64,000 nt of DNA, taken from the NCBI GenBank assembly GCA_031383405.1, contig JANMZO010000414.1, forward strand, positions 21,464-85,463, in the 5' to 3' direction. Source of the stretch: JANMZO01 sp031383405. Lineage in GTDB: Bacteria > Actinomycetota > Acidimicrobiia > Acidimicrobiales > JANYDT01. The notes beneath the pieces are model-generated. The model was not told the DNA's origin, did no database searches, and worked only from the letters and a program-made list of their open reading frames with translations. Shown here piece after piece: positions 32,047-41,309 of this stretch. The position numbers were made by a program, and so were the translations under genes. How positions within the stretch are numbered: the stretch's first letter is position 1; each line of letters opens with the position of its first letter.

Positions 32047-33272
32047 CACTCGACTCCAATGGAAGCGGCGGCCGACGATGATGGGTTGACGTTTCGCGGG
32101 GTTTGCGATGGTTTCATTCGTCTCTCTTTGCTCGTGGCGAATATCGAGACGCCACATGCGCTGCAGAAGCGCCCACCGGCGAGGAGCGGCATATCGCATG
32201 CTTCGCAATCGACCCTCGAGTCGGCGTGGTCGTGTAGGGCGCCACCGTGCTCGATTGAGTCGATCGCCTCTTCGAGCATGGCGTCATGGATGCGCGTGCG
32301 GAGCCGCAAGATGCTTACCACCAGCACGGCCATACCCCACGTCGTCGCCAACAGGGCCCCTCGGATTCCCTGCAGAAGACCGAACAGGTAGACCCCGACG
32401 CTGAGAACGATCGCGAGAGCGCAAGCTTCCACGTTTGAGCGAAGGAATCGGGGGCTCATTCGCCCAGGTCCCGTTCCGATGCCGGAATAGTCGGCTGCCA
32501 CGAACCCGACGAGACAGCCGAACACGAGGGGCCGTATGACGGCGGCGTTCACAACGATTGATACGAAAAGACCGGCATCGACCGAGTTGACCTTGGCCGG
32601 GAGGCTCGAGATCAGGCTGTGATGGGCAACGAGCGTCTCGGCCGCAACGAACGTGGAGGCGGAGATGACGCCGAATGTGAGACCGTCGAGCATGTGGTTG
32701 AACCGTGGCCGGGAAGCGAGGAGCACCGGGGCGATCTGGCTCAGGAGGACCACGCCCACCGGAACGAAGAAACCGAGCACGAGAAGCTCCCGCAACTGGA
32801 CCTGACCGACACTCAGATTGACCGGCAGGCGGACAGACTTGAACGCCGCCTCCCGCCACATGTACGTGAAGCCGAGGCCAAGGGCCGCTGACAGAAGGAC
32901 CGTGACCGCCATCACGGTTACGGGCTCGTCTTCCCACACGTTCATGTCGTAGAGGTACACGAGGTAGAACACCGGTACCATCACGGCGGCACTCACGATG
33001 GAGAACGACAGCAGGCCGAACGCGGCTGCGACCGCGGGAATGAGAATGGTCGCCATGAGCACCTGACGGTAGGTGTGGGATCTCTGGGCCGTGCTGTGAG
33101 GCATGACGGTCGACACGATTGTGGCGGTCAGCACGGGTTCACCCGGGTTCAGGGCGAATACCCCCGAACGATGACGCAACCCCGATGGGTGGTTGTGGTG
33201 AAAGGGATCACCACAGGCCCAGCAGTACCGGCTCAGCTCCGGATTCTCCGAGGAGCAGTTCGCACAGATCAT
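32046..33272 (-). CDS. PrsW-like multi-pass membrane protein with two zinc ribbons
   Basis: 408 residues from ATG 33272, preceded by a good ribosome site (AGGGAG, 7-nt spacing). The longer frame to 33617 overlaps the divergent gene and was rejected. It opens with a zinc ribbon (CANCSSENPELSRYCWACG) and closes with another (CEACDMPLLAGGRFCSACG). Between them are about nine hydrophobic helices, with YLYDMNVWEDEPVTVM and FVAAETLVAHH resembling the PrsW intramembrane-protease group. The EExxK motif expected in active PrsW is not seen. It may be a sensor or scaffold rather than a protease. It is coupled to the anchored protein downstream. Confidence 0.72.
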   Translation of the reverse strand: MICANCSSENPELSRYCWACGDPFHHNHPSGLRHRSGVFALNPGEPVLTATIVSTVMPHSTAQRSHTYRQVLMATILIPAVAAAFGLLSFSIVSAAVMVPVFYLVYLYDMNVWEDEPVTVMAVTVLLSAALGLGFTYMWREAAFKSVRLPVNLSVGQVQLRELLVLGFFVPVGVVLLSQIAPVLLASRPRFNHMLDGLTFGVISASTFVAAETLVAHHSLISSLPAKVNSVDAGLFVSIVVNAAVIRPLVFGCLVGFVAADYSGIGTGPGRMSPRFLRSNVEACALAIVLSVGVYLFGLLQGIRGALLATTWGMAVLVVSILRLRTRIHDAMLEEAIDSIEHGGALHDHADSRVDCEACDMPLLAGGRFCSACGVSIFATSKERRMKPSQTPRNVNPSSSAAASIGVE

Positions 33273-33365
33273 TGAGACACTCCCTAAAAGAGGCATCGGC
33301 CCGAGGGGCCGCTTGACCCGACTGCTGGTGCAGTCGTGTTCACAGAGGACCATTGCGGCTCGCCC

Positions 33366-33397
33366 CGGGGCAATACGCATCGTTGCGTATTGCCCCG
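33366..33397. promoter_or_regulatory. 14-bp perfect palindrome in a divergent intergenic region
   Basis: CGGGGCAATACGCA at 33366-33379 is followed, after TCGT, by its exact complement at 33384-33397. It lies between the start of the zinc-ribbon membrane protein (33272, minus) and the M4 lipoprotein (33452, plus). It is placed to act as a shared operator, or as a stable hairpin in one leader RNA. No T-tract follows on either side. Confidence 0.7.
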
Positions 33398-33451
33398 ACC
33401 CGTCGGACAAGGCCGAAATGGTGACTATCTCCCGCTGATTCTTTCGACGCG

Positions 33452-36400
33452 ATGGTGGCCCACATGACCAATACCGATTTCCGTACCCAGTCTGGAAGGG
33501 TCGTACCGCGTCTGCGGTCCCGACTGAAGTGTCCGGGGAACGTCCGTTCTGTGACACTGGCAGCGCTCGGGCCCGTGGCCCTTTCGGTCGTTCTATCGGC
33601 CTGTGGCGGGGGAGCATCCGGTGAGATGCCGGGGCGGTCCGGTGGATCTGGCGGACCCGGCCAGGTTACGGCTTCGAAGGCGGTCATCGAGTCCCCGATA
33701 TACCGTTCGACAGCCGGGTTGGAACGCCAAACGGAGATTGTTCGCTCCCTGACCGATGCCGTTGTCTCGTTGCGCGGGGCCACGACCAGCGGATGGCAGA
33801 TTCGCCAGGACGACACGACCGGCGGAGGTTCGGAACTGTCGGGTGGCGTGATCACCTTCCCCAAGGGAACGACGCCGCTGGAGGCCGTGCGTCAACTGGT
33901 GGCCGACCACGGTGACGTGTTCGGACTGACCGATCCGCTCAACCAACTGACATTCGCGCGGCCCATCGTCGATTCCACCGGAATTGCGACCGTGCGGGCC
34001 AATCAATCCGTGCGGGGTGTGCCGGTCGAAGGCTCGTCGCTGCTGGTTACTGTCCGACGGGTTCTGACGACGCCGGAAATCGGCTTCGCCAAGGCGCATG
34101 TGTACCCCGACCTTGATCGCGTTTCACCCGTCGATACCCGACCTGCCATCGATGAACAAACGGCCGTGGGTGTAGCGACACAACGAGGGGCCGTTCCGGT
34201 CGGCCAGGGAACGTTGATTATCACGACGCCTGACTCCACTCCGACGCTTGCCTGGAAGTTCGATGCCGACTACACCCCGCCGGCCGACGCGCCCAGGGTT
34301 CCCGGTGCCGCCAAGGCCGGCCCGCTGACGGTGTACGTCGATGCCCGCCTGGGCACGGTGCTTCGGATGCAGAGCGGGGGGAGCGTCGCACTGCGGGCGA
34401 TTGGGGGGTCGGGACTTCTGAGCCAGAACAGCCCCGGTGTGCTCAAACTGCCGGCCAAGGGCACCCCGGTAAAGGTATCGGGGACGGTCATCGGCGGCTT
34501 CAAAGTAACAATGACATTGGAAAAGCTCCCCGACGGGTCCATCGTCTTTATCGACTCCTCCCAGCCGAACGCCGACCGGGAAACCGGCACGGGTCTCAAT
34601 GTCGTGTTCGACGGGTCCCAGGTGACCGGGGATAATGATCTCCCGGGTGATCTGGCCCGTATCAACAGTGGGGAAAAGATCGATCCTGACACGTTCACGG
34701 CGGCCTGGGCCGCAAAAACTGTCCTGGACTACTACCGGGTCGAGCACGGTCGAGCCTCGTGGGACGGGCAGGGGATTCCCCTGATCAGCTCAGTCCACCT
34801 GCCCGAGCCCTATGTGACCTGCAACGCCTACTTCTCGCCGGATCTGAAGCAGATGTCCTACGGTGGCGCGTGCCGGGAAGACGGTCAGGTGATCATCGAT
34901 TCGCTCGTCGACATCTCGGTCGTGGGTCACGAGATCACGCACGGTGTCACCGATACAGCTGCCCCGTGGATATCGTCGAACTCCGGGCAGGGAGCATCCT
35001 TGAATGAGGGCAACTCCGACTACTTCGGCGTGATCATCCAGAACCAGGTATTCGGCAAACCGTATGCCACCGAGGGGGTATCGATGTGTATCGGCCGGGA
35101 GCCGAACAGTTCATGCCATGAATTCGAACCCGGTGTCAAGGGTGACCGGACCGTCGATAGCGGTGCCCTGGTCGACGATGGCGAATTCCTGCTGCGGGAG
35201 CCGCGGGGTCTGGTCGACCTGGTCACCGATCAGGGCGGAGCGCACGACAACAGCATGATCTGGACCAACGCCCTCTGGCAGATCCGTCGGGCCTTCGCGT
35301 CCGGGGATGGCGGCGATATGTTGAAGTCGCCCGCCGCCCGGCGCTTCGACCGCATCGTCTACCGGGCGATCACGACCTACTTCACGAATGAAACCGACTT
35401 CGCCGCAGCGGCATCGGCCGTTACGCAGGCTGCGGTCGACCTTGATGCGAGCGGGCCGGAACAGGATGTCATCCGCGCCCAGTTCCTTCTCAGCCAGTTC
35501 TGTGCCGGCTGCTCGACCCCGGCCGGGACAAGGACACCCGTAGCCGATTCGCCGCAGATGGAGCTGAAACCGATCGTTCTCGACACCGGTATCGCGTACA
35601 TCGGCCAGAGCCACCCTTCGGGCAGCGAGTATCCGCTGCAGAAAGCCTATTTTGCTCCCTTCGACTCGACGAAGCCGGCGGCTCTGCTCGGGCCGGCCGA
35701 CGAGTTCACCGAGTCGATGGATGGGAAGGGATCGTGGCTGGTCGAACTGAGATACAACAACGACGAAGGTTGGTACCAACTCACCAATGTGGCGACGGGC
35801 AAGACCGAGATCCTCGGCCCCTGGACCAGGGCCGCCACCGCCGCAGTATCGAATGACACGGTGGTCTGGCCGGGGAAGAAGGAGAAGGGCTTCACCATTT
35901 CCGCGCGGAAGAACACGGGTGGAAAAGTGATGACGCTGACGTTGGACAAACTGCCGACCCAACTCGGTGTCGACGGAACGGTCGTGGCCTTTCAGACCGA
36001 GGATGGCCGGATCCAGGTTTGGGATCTCCAGACGAACAAGGTGAAGGTTCTCGACCAGATCGATGCCCAGATGACGAACCGGCGATTTTCCGGCTTTCCC
36101 GGCGCGGTCAAGGTTTCGGGCCGAACCGTTGCCGCCCTCGGCGGTCGCGACGGCAGCGGTTTCCCGACGTATGTGACGCTCTACGACGTCGACAAGGGTT
36201 CAAGCGAGGTCCTGACGAATCGTGCGTTTCCCGCTGGCCTCAGCTTCGACGGTAATCACCTCGTGTGGTCCGAAGTTACCGGCCGACAGCCGTCGGCGCT
36301 GGCTGCGCTGATCGGACGATCGGTCGCTGAGACGGAGTTGGTGATCTACTCACTCCAGTCGAAGACGGGCTCATACGCATTGAAAGAACGCGGGCAACAG

Positions 36401-36496
36401 GGCTTTGCGTCGATTGGCGGTGATCGGCTCGCCTGGCAGGACAGCGTTAGAGGCGGCGACGACATCTACACCGCAACCCTACCTGCGGGCTTTTGA
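33452..36496 (+). CDS. Secreted M4-type (thermolysin-like) metalloprotease lipoprotein
   Basis: A 1014-residue exported protein with a lipobox (SVVLSACGG, Cys51). The N-terminal part (about 90-300) resembles the FTP/PepSY-type propeptide of M4 peptidases. The catalytic domain has HEITH (His493-His497), the third zinc ligand in NEGNSDYFG (Glu519) and the catalytic His in AHDNSMIW (His598). A C-terminal beta-propeller-like region follows, with repeats ending in DRLAWQDSVRGGDDIY. It should be an active zinc endopeptidase on the cell surface. Another ATG at 33464 could be the start. The next gene is a catalytically dead paralogue. Confidence 0.92.
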   Translation: MVAHMTNTDFRTQSGRVVPRLRSRLKCPGNVRSVTLAALGPVALSVVLSACGGGASGEMPGRSGGSGGPGQVTASKAVIESPIYRSTAGLERQTEIVRSLTDAVVSLRGATTSGWQIRQDDTTGGGSELSGGVITFPKGTTPLEAVRQLVADHGDVFGLTDPLNQLTFARPIVDSTGIATVRANQSVRGVPVEGSSLLVTVRRVLTTPEIGFAKAHVYPDLDRVSPVDTRPAIDEQTAVGVATQRGAVPVGQGTLIITTPDSTPTLAWKFDADYTPPADAPRVPGAAKAGPLTVYVDARLGTVLRMQSGGSVALRAIGGSGLLSQNSPGVLKLPAKGTPVKVSGTVIGGFKVTMTLEKLPDGSIVFIDSSQPNADRETGTGLNVVFDGSQVTGDNDLPGDLARINSGEKIDPDTFTAAWAAKTVLDYYRVEHGRASWDGQGIPLISSVHLPEPYVTCNAYFSPDLKQMSYGGACREDGQVIIDSLVDISVVGHEITHGVTDTAAPWISSNSGQGASLNEGNSDYFGVIIQNQVFGKPYATEGVSMCIGREPNSSCHEFEPGVKGDRTVDSGALVDDGEFLLREPRGLVDLVTDQGGAHDNSMIWTNALWQIRRAFASGDGGDMLKSPAARRFDRIVYRAITTYFTNETDFAAAASAVTQAAVDLDASGPEQDVIRAQFLLSQFCAGCSTPAGTRTPVADSPQMELKPIVLDTGIAYIGQSHPSGSEYPLQKAYFAPFDSTKPAALLGPADEFTESMDGKGSWLVELRYNNDEGWYQLTNVATGKTEILGPWTRAATAAVSNDTVVWPGKKEKGFTISARKNTGGKVMTLTLDKLPTQLGVDGTVVAFQTEDGRIQVWDLQTNKVKVLDQIDAQMTNRRFSGFPGAVKVSGRTVAALGGRDGSGFPTYVTLYDVDKGSSEVLTNRAFPAGLSFDGNHLVWSEVTGRQPSALAALIGRSVAETELVIYSLQSKTGSYALKERGQQGFASIGGDRLAWQDSVRGGDDIYTATLPAGF

Positions 36497-36544
36497 GTCT
36501 TTTGAGTCATTTGTGTCTTGGTCGAGAAAACAGGAGATATCAAG

Positions 36545-39130
36545 GTGAACCGAAACAGCACATCATCGAACTCCTCGCGGCCCGCTTCTGTCGAGCGGGT
36601 CGGGAGACGTCGGGTTCTCGCGGGTGTGGCGGCGGTTGGGCTTTTCGTAGGTGTACTTACGGCGTGTGGCGACAGCGGTAAGGACTCCCTGCCGGTTCAG
36701 CGCCGCGCGACCGTCCAACCATCAGACACCGCGGTCCCGGTTCCCGTCCTTTCCAAGCCCGTCCGGATCTCGCCTACCACCGGTGTCCCGACCACCCGGC
36801 CGACCGCTACGACGGCGCCAACTGAACCGTCGAAGACGGACCCGGATCAAGGAATTGTGAACGACCCGTCGATTCGCCTGGCGGCTAGCCGGGAACCCGG
36901 GGGTGGCCTGTCGATTCTGGCTGACCGCGCGCTCATGTCGCTGACCCAGCTTGGCGAGTTCCGCGTCGGTGGGGATCAGAGAAATCTGGCGAAGTCGATC
37001 CGGTCAACGGCATCGCAGGCCGCCCTGGCGTCAGTGGGCTCGAATGGTCCACAACTGCCGCTGCCGCCTCGCGGCAAGAAGGTGAAGGTGACCGGCGTGG
37101 TGTGGAGCGGACAAACTGTAACCGTCGACGCCGAGAAGCTCGCCGACGGACGGATCGCGTTCATCGATTCCTCACAGCCGGGAGCGGATAGAGGTAGCGG
37201 CAAAGGGCTGAGCGTGGTTTTCGACGGCTCGGGACTCGAATCCTTCGACAACCTCCCTGGGACGATTGCGACAATGAACGAGGGCGATGAGCCCGACCGC
37301 GACGTACTGACAGCGGCGTGGGCCGCCAAGTCGACGCTTGACTTTCTCCGAACCGAGTTCGGCCGAAACTCCTACGACGGGAACGGCGGTAACGTGATCT
37401 CGGTGGTGCATGTGCCAGCCGCGCTGGGCGGCTGCGATTCGTGGCCGGCCGGATCAGTGTTGCTCTTCACCGGCCGCTGTATGCAGGACGACCAGGAACT
37501 GTTTCCCACCACCGTCGACATCGGCCGCTTTGCCTACCTTTTGATGACTGAAGTGCAATCTTCGACCGCTCCCAATCTCTTCTGGACGAGTGGTCAGCGC
37601 GGCGCAGTGTCCATCGGCACGTCTGACTACCTCGCGTTGGTCGTGCAGAACCGCGGTCTGGGTTCGGCGCATTCGGTGCTGGGTGCCGGCCTCTGCCCGG
37701 GTCTGGTGGAGTCGTACCTGTGTCGACCCTGGAAGCCCGACGAATCAGGTCTCCACGACCTTGATACCGGCGCGGTGTTCGACGACGCACAGTTTCTTCT
37801 GCGGGAACCTCTTGGCAACCTTGACTTCACGAACAAGTTCCGGATACAGACCGAGAACAGTCTGATCTGGTCGAATGCGCTTTTCCAGATCCGTAAAGCA
37901 TTCTCGAGCGAGGACGGGGGCGACATGGTTACGTCTGCCGCCGCGGCTCGGTTCGACAAAATTGTCTACCGTGCGCTGACGGAATACTCCGACAGCGAAG
38001 GCGACATGATGTCTGCTGCATCGGCGCTCCAGCAGGCCGCCCAGGACCTCAATGCGACCGCTGACGAGTTGAGTGTCATTGAAGAACAGTTTGTCATCAG
38101 TCAGCTTTGCGCGAAGTGCACGACTCCGAAGCAGGTCAGCAATCAAATGGCCGCTTCGTTCCGGACGGAACACCGACCGAACATCGTCGACGGGGGAGTT
38201 GTCTACCACCGTGAGGTTCCAGGCCCGGGGGGCTCGCGGAGCTACACCGAGGCTGTGATCTCCTCCTTTGCCGATCCAAATGTCGATACGCCAACCGGGA
38301 ACTCCGCACTAGCGGGAGGTTCGGCCAGTTTCGACGTGCGGGGAACCGGCGACTGGATCGTCGACACGCGTTTCGAGCCGACCTCGGGTAAGTGGCGAGG
38401 AGTGTTCCTCACCCAGATCAGCACGGGAAAGAGCGAACGGATCGACGGGGTTTCGGGTTGGGCGGCTCCGGCGATTTCCGCGGACACCGTGGTGTGGCCG
38501 GCTAACAGTAACGGAAGCAACAGCATTCGTGCCCGCGCCACCAAAGGAGGAAAGGTGCAGTCGCTGTCGGTCGACATCAAGCCGATCCTGCTCGCGGTCG
38601 ACGGGAAAACCGTTGCCTACCAACTCCAGGACGGCACGTTGGGCGTCTGGGACCTCGCCTCGAACAAGCAACGCAGTATCGCGACGCTCTCCGGTATGCC
38701 GGATTCGGTCCTGCAGGTGTTCCCTCGAATTCCCGGGGAACTTGCCGTTTCGGGAAACCGAGTGGCGGTGCTTTCCGTCAAGGAGAACTACTCCCTGCCC
38801 TTCACTGTTCAGGTGTTCGATCTCGTTACGAATGAGGTGAAGACGTTGTCGACGACCGCATATGCCGCCGGTCTGTCGATGAAGGGCGACACCGTGATCT
38901 GGTCGGAAATCGTTGGTGATCAGCCCTCGGCCATCGGAACGCTTTTCAGCGACAAGGTGCCTGACACCGACCTGGCCGGTTACTCATTCAAGACCGACGA
39001 GACGGCGATCCTTCTGACCGAACGGGGACAGCAGGGCTTTCCGAGTATCGGCGACGGCAAGCTGGCCTGGCAGGACAGCGTGAGTGGCGCCGACGACATC
39101 TACGTCGCCGACCTTCCCGAAGGCTGGTAG
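36545..39130 (+). CDS. M4-like pseudoprotease lipoprotein, paralogue of the upstream protease
   Basis: 861 residues from GTG 36545, which has AGGAG 8 bases upstream (a TTG at 36518 is also in frame). Its lipobox is GVLTACGDS. It aligns with the preceding protein over the M4 domain and the C-terminal propeller (GQQGFPSIGDGKLAWQDSVS). Every catalytic residue is changed, though: HEITH is RFAYL (Arg328-Leu332), NEGNSDY is SIGTSDY, and AHDNS is QTENS. It also has a shorter propeptide region. It is therefore a pseudoenzyme, perhaps a binding partner, inhibitor or substrate-docking protein for the active copy 48 bp upstream. Tandem order suggests one transcript. Confidence 0.88.
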   Translation: MNRNSTSSNSSRPASVERVGRRRVLAGVAAVGLFVGVLTACGDSGKDSLPVQRRATVQPSDTAVPVPVLSKPVRISPTTGVPTTRPTATTAPTEPSKTDPDQGIVNDPSIRLAASREPGGGLSILADRALMSLTQLGEFRVGGDQRNLAKSIRSTASQAALASVGSNGPQLPLPPRGKKVKVTGVVWSGQTVTVDAEKLADGRIAFIDSSQPGADRGSGKGLSVVFDGSGLESFDNLPGTIATMNEGDEPDRDVLTAAWAAKSTLDFLRTEFGRNSYDGNGGNVISVVHVPAALGGCDSWPAGSVLLFTGRCMQDDQELFPTTVDIGRFAYLLMTEVQSSTAPNLFWTSGQRGAVSIGTSDYLALVVQNRGLGSAHSVLGAGLCPGLVESYLCRPWKPDESGLHDLDTGAVFDDAQFLLREPLGNLDFTNKFRIQTENSLIWSNALFQIRKAFSSEDGGDMVTSAAAARFDKIVYRALTEYSDSEGDMMSAASALQQAAQDLNATADELSVIEEQFVISQLCAKCTTPKQVSNQMAASFRTEHRPNIVDGGVVYHREVPGPGGSRSYTEAVISSFADPNVDTPTGNSALAGGSASFDVRGTGDWIVDTRFEPTSGKWRGVFLTQISTGKSERIDGVSGWAAPAISADTVVWPANSNGSNSIRARATKGGKVQSLSVDIKPILLAVDGKTVAYQLQDGTLGVWDLASNKQRSIATLSGMPDSVLQVFPRIPGELAVSGNRVAVLSVKENYSLPFTVQVFDLVTNEVKTLSTTAYAAGLSMKGDTVIWSEIVGDQPSAIGTLFSDKVPDTDLAGYSFKTDETAILLTERGQQGFPSIGDGKLAWQDSVSGADDIYVADLPEGW

Positions 39131-39198
39131 CCGGGGTCGCGGACTGCATGGTGCCGGCCGCTACCCGTCGAGCGGCCGTTGCTCCTCGACGGGGAGGA

Positions 39199-40569
39199 TC
39201 AATCGAACTCGAGTCCCAGCAACGCGTTCTCGATGACCTCGGGTAGGGCTGGGTGGATGTAGTACTGGTCGTGCGCCATAGCGTCGACGCTTTGATTTGC
39301 GCGCATACCTTGTATGAGCTGCTGGATGAGCGTCGATGATTGGGGCCCCATCAGGTGCGCGCCGACCAACTTTCGGGTGGCGCGGTCGGCGATCAGTTTG
39401 CAGAAACCGGTCGTGTCTTCCATGGCCCATCCGTACGCGACGTCACCGAAGCGCTGCGACTTGATCACCACGTCGATGCCTGCGGCGCGGGCCGCCCGCT
39501 CGGTGAGGCCGACACTAGCGATTTGCGGGCGGGTGAATACCGCCGATGGTACGAAATTGTGGTTCGTGCGGATCATCAGGTCGGGGTGGGCAATGTTGTG
39601 GGCGACTACTTTCGCTTCGTGGTTGGCGACGTGCTTCAGCATGTGCGGCGATGAGATGTCGCCGAGTACCCAGATGTTCTCGACGGAGGTCCGCTGGAAG
39701 TCATCGGCCACGATCCGCCCGTCGGTATGGAGCATGATGCCCGCCGCGGTTGCATTGAGCGTGTCGGAATTCGGTCGACGGCCGGTGGCGATCAGCAGCG
39801 TGTCTCCGATGACCACGCTGCCGTCGGACAGCGTGAGGTGGATCTCATGACCGGTCTGGGTCACGCTCACCGGGGTCACGTGGAGGCGGACGGTGAAACG
39901 GTCGCGCGCCTTGACGGCCTCCGTGAACGCAAGGGCCACGTCGTCGTCCTGCTCCCGCAGAAGCCGGTCACCGCGGTGAACGATCGTGACGTGCGAACCG
40001 AACGAACCGAAGACATGGGCCAGTTCGTTCGCAATGAAGCCGCCGCCTACCACGATCAGGTGCTTCGGCAGCTCATCAAGGCGCATCACGTCGTCTGAGG
40101 TGTGCCACGTCACCGAGTCGAGCCCGGCTATGTCGGGCATGTTCGGTCGGGCTCCAGCCGCCACGACGAAGCGGTCTGCGGTGAGCTTTTCGCCGTTGAC
40201 CTCTATCGTGTGGGCGTCAACGAAGCTGCCGCGGCCCTTGTACACGGTGACGTTGGGGCATCGATGGGTCCGGTACTCCTCGCCCCCTGCCGAGATCGGG
40301 TCGATCCGGTCGAAGACGCGGTCGCGGATGTCTTTCCATCGGACGTTTTCGACGTGCGCGTCGATCCCCAGTTGGCTGGCGTGCCGCACGTTTTCGGCCA
40401 TGTCGGCGGCGTGTACGAACATCTTCGTGGGAATGCAACCCCGGTTGAGGCAAGTTCCACCAAAGACGCCTTCCTCGACAATCGCGATGGACCACGAATC
40501 CAGGTCGGGGGTGAGGATTGAGTTGCCCGAACCGGTGCCGATGATGATCAGATCGAAGTGTTTCGCCAC
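39199..40569 (-). CDS. mtr: Mycothione reductase
   Basis: A 456-residue FAD- and NADPH-dependent disulfide reductase that regenerates mycothiol from mycothione. The N-terminal dinucleotide fold is IIIGTGSGNS, and the redox pair is Cys40-Cys45 in GGTCLNRGCIPTKMFV, which matches Mtr rather than glutathione reductase or LpdA. The NADPH fold is VVGGGFIANELAHVFGSFG, and the C-terminal dimerisation motif HPALPEVIENAL contains the catalytic His-Glu pair. It fits with the SigR/RsrA pair at 14.7 kb and the mycothiol-type domain at 44.7 kb. It is a single gene, convergent with the pseudoprotease. Confidence 0.94.
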   Translation of the reverse strand: MAKHFDLIIIGTGSGNSILTPDLDSWSIAIVEEGVFGGTCLNRGCIPTKMFVHAADMAENVRHASQLGIDAHVENVRWKDIRDRVFDRIDPISAGGEEYRTHRCPNVTVYKGRGSFVDAHTIEVNGEKLTADRFVVAAGARPNMPDIAGLDSVTWHTSDDVMRLDELPKHLIVVGGGFIANELAHVFGSFGSHVTIVHRGDRLLREQDDDVALAFTEAVKARDRFTVRLHVTPVSVTQTGHEIHLTLSDGSVVIGDTLLIATGRRPNSDTLNATAAGIMLHTDGRIVADDFQRTSVENIWVLGDISSPHMLKHVANHEAKVVAHNIAHPDLMIRTNHNFVPSAVFTRPQIASVGLTERAARAAGIDVVIKSQRFGDVAYGWAMEDTTGFCKLIADRATRKLVGAHLMGPQSSTLIQQLIQGMRANQSVDAMAHDQYYIHPALPEVIENALLGLEFD

Positions 40570-40649
40570 CCTCTGATCATGGTCGATCGGTGAGTGATGC
40601 GAAACCGAACCTGAGGCCCCGATCTGCCGCTAAGATTGTTCGCTTCCTG

Positions 40650-40722
40650 GCCCCCATCGTCTAGCGGCCTAGGACACCACCCTTTCAAGGTGGCGGCACG
40701 GGTTCGAATCCCGTTGGGGGTG
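40650..40722 (+). tRNA. tRNA-Glu (TTC)
   Basis: Acceptor GCCCCCA pairs with TGGGGGT (with a G1-T72 wobble), the D-arm is TCTAGCGGCCTAGGA, the anticodon stem CCACC/GGTGG encloses CTTTCAA (anticodon TTC), and the T-arm is ACGGGTTCGAATCCCGT. Discriminator G at 40722. CCA is not encoded. Confidence 0.96.
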
Positions 40723-41072
40723 CAAACCATTGGTTATGAAGGTTTGCGGCGCGGTTGGGTCTGCCTCTGATGACTTGCTCGTTCCGGGTCGGACGATCCC
40801 AAGCTGATCGGCGTTACCACCCGCGTTTCCTCAGCCGGGACCGCAAGACACATCCGGCATTTGCTTCCGGATTGAGCCGCTCGATGCGGGAACGCTTGTC
40901 ATCGGACGGCTCTGCTCTGAGCTCGTGGGCGACCGTGGGGTTCGCTTGAGCGGTCGCGGTCCACAGGGCCTGGTCGTCGGAGGTCTGCTCTCGCTCCGGC
41001 GCCTCTGATCGTTCGTGCGGCCGAAACCGTTTTTGCATCGCTACATGCACATGTGCATGTTAATTTCCGGTT
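40723..41072. other. 350-bp intergenic stretch with no convincing gene
   Basis: Short open frames exist on both strands here but none has a recognisable sequence or a good start. The last 30 bp contain ACATGCACATGTGCATGT (around 41043-41060), a near-palindrome just before the antitoxin gene. That would fit an autoregulatory operator of a toxin-antitoxin pair. Confidence 0.5.
41043..41060. promoter_or_regulatory. Palindromic candidate operator of the vapBC pair
   Basis: The sequence ACATGCACATGTGCATGT is an almost perfect inverted repeat centred 13-30 bases before the antitoxin start. VapB-type antitoxins usually repress their own promoter through such palindromes. The link is inferred from position. 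Confidence 0.6.
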
Positions 41073-41309
41073 ATGCCAAAAACCGTACAGATCCGCGACA
41101 TCGACGATGACGTGTACGACGCTCTCTCCAAGCGCGCTGCAGAAGTGGGTACCTCGGTGCCTGAGTTCCTCCGGAAGGAGATCGAACGGCTTGCCGCTCG
41201 GCCGTCGATCAACGAATGGCTCGAACGGACGCGGCGGCGGCCCGGTTCGAACGCCCGCCGGGACACCCTCGAAGCGCTCGACGAGCTTCGCGGTCCGTGG
41301 CCATCATGA
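41073..41309 (+). CDS. vapB: VapB/FitA-type ribbon-helix-helix antitoxin
   Basis: A 78-residue antitoxin. The N-terminus (KTVQIRDIDDDVYDALSKRA) is a typical ribbon-helix-helix DNA-binding domain of the FitA/VapB kind, with GTSVPEFLRKEIERLA as the second helix. The C-terminal tail (NEWLERTRRRPG onward) would wrap the toxin. Its stop overlaps the start of the PIN-domain toxin by four bases (ATGA), the usual arrangement of type II modules. Confidence 0.92.
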   Translation: MPKTVQIRDIDDDVYDALSKRAAEVGTSVPEFLRKEIERLAARPSINEWLERTRRRPGSNARRDTLEALDELRGPWPS

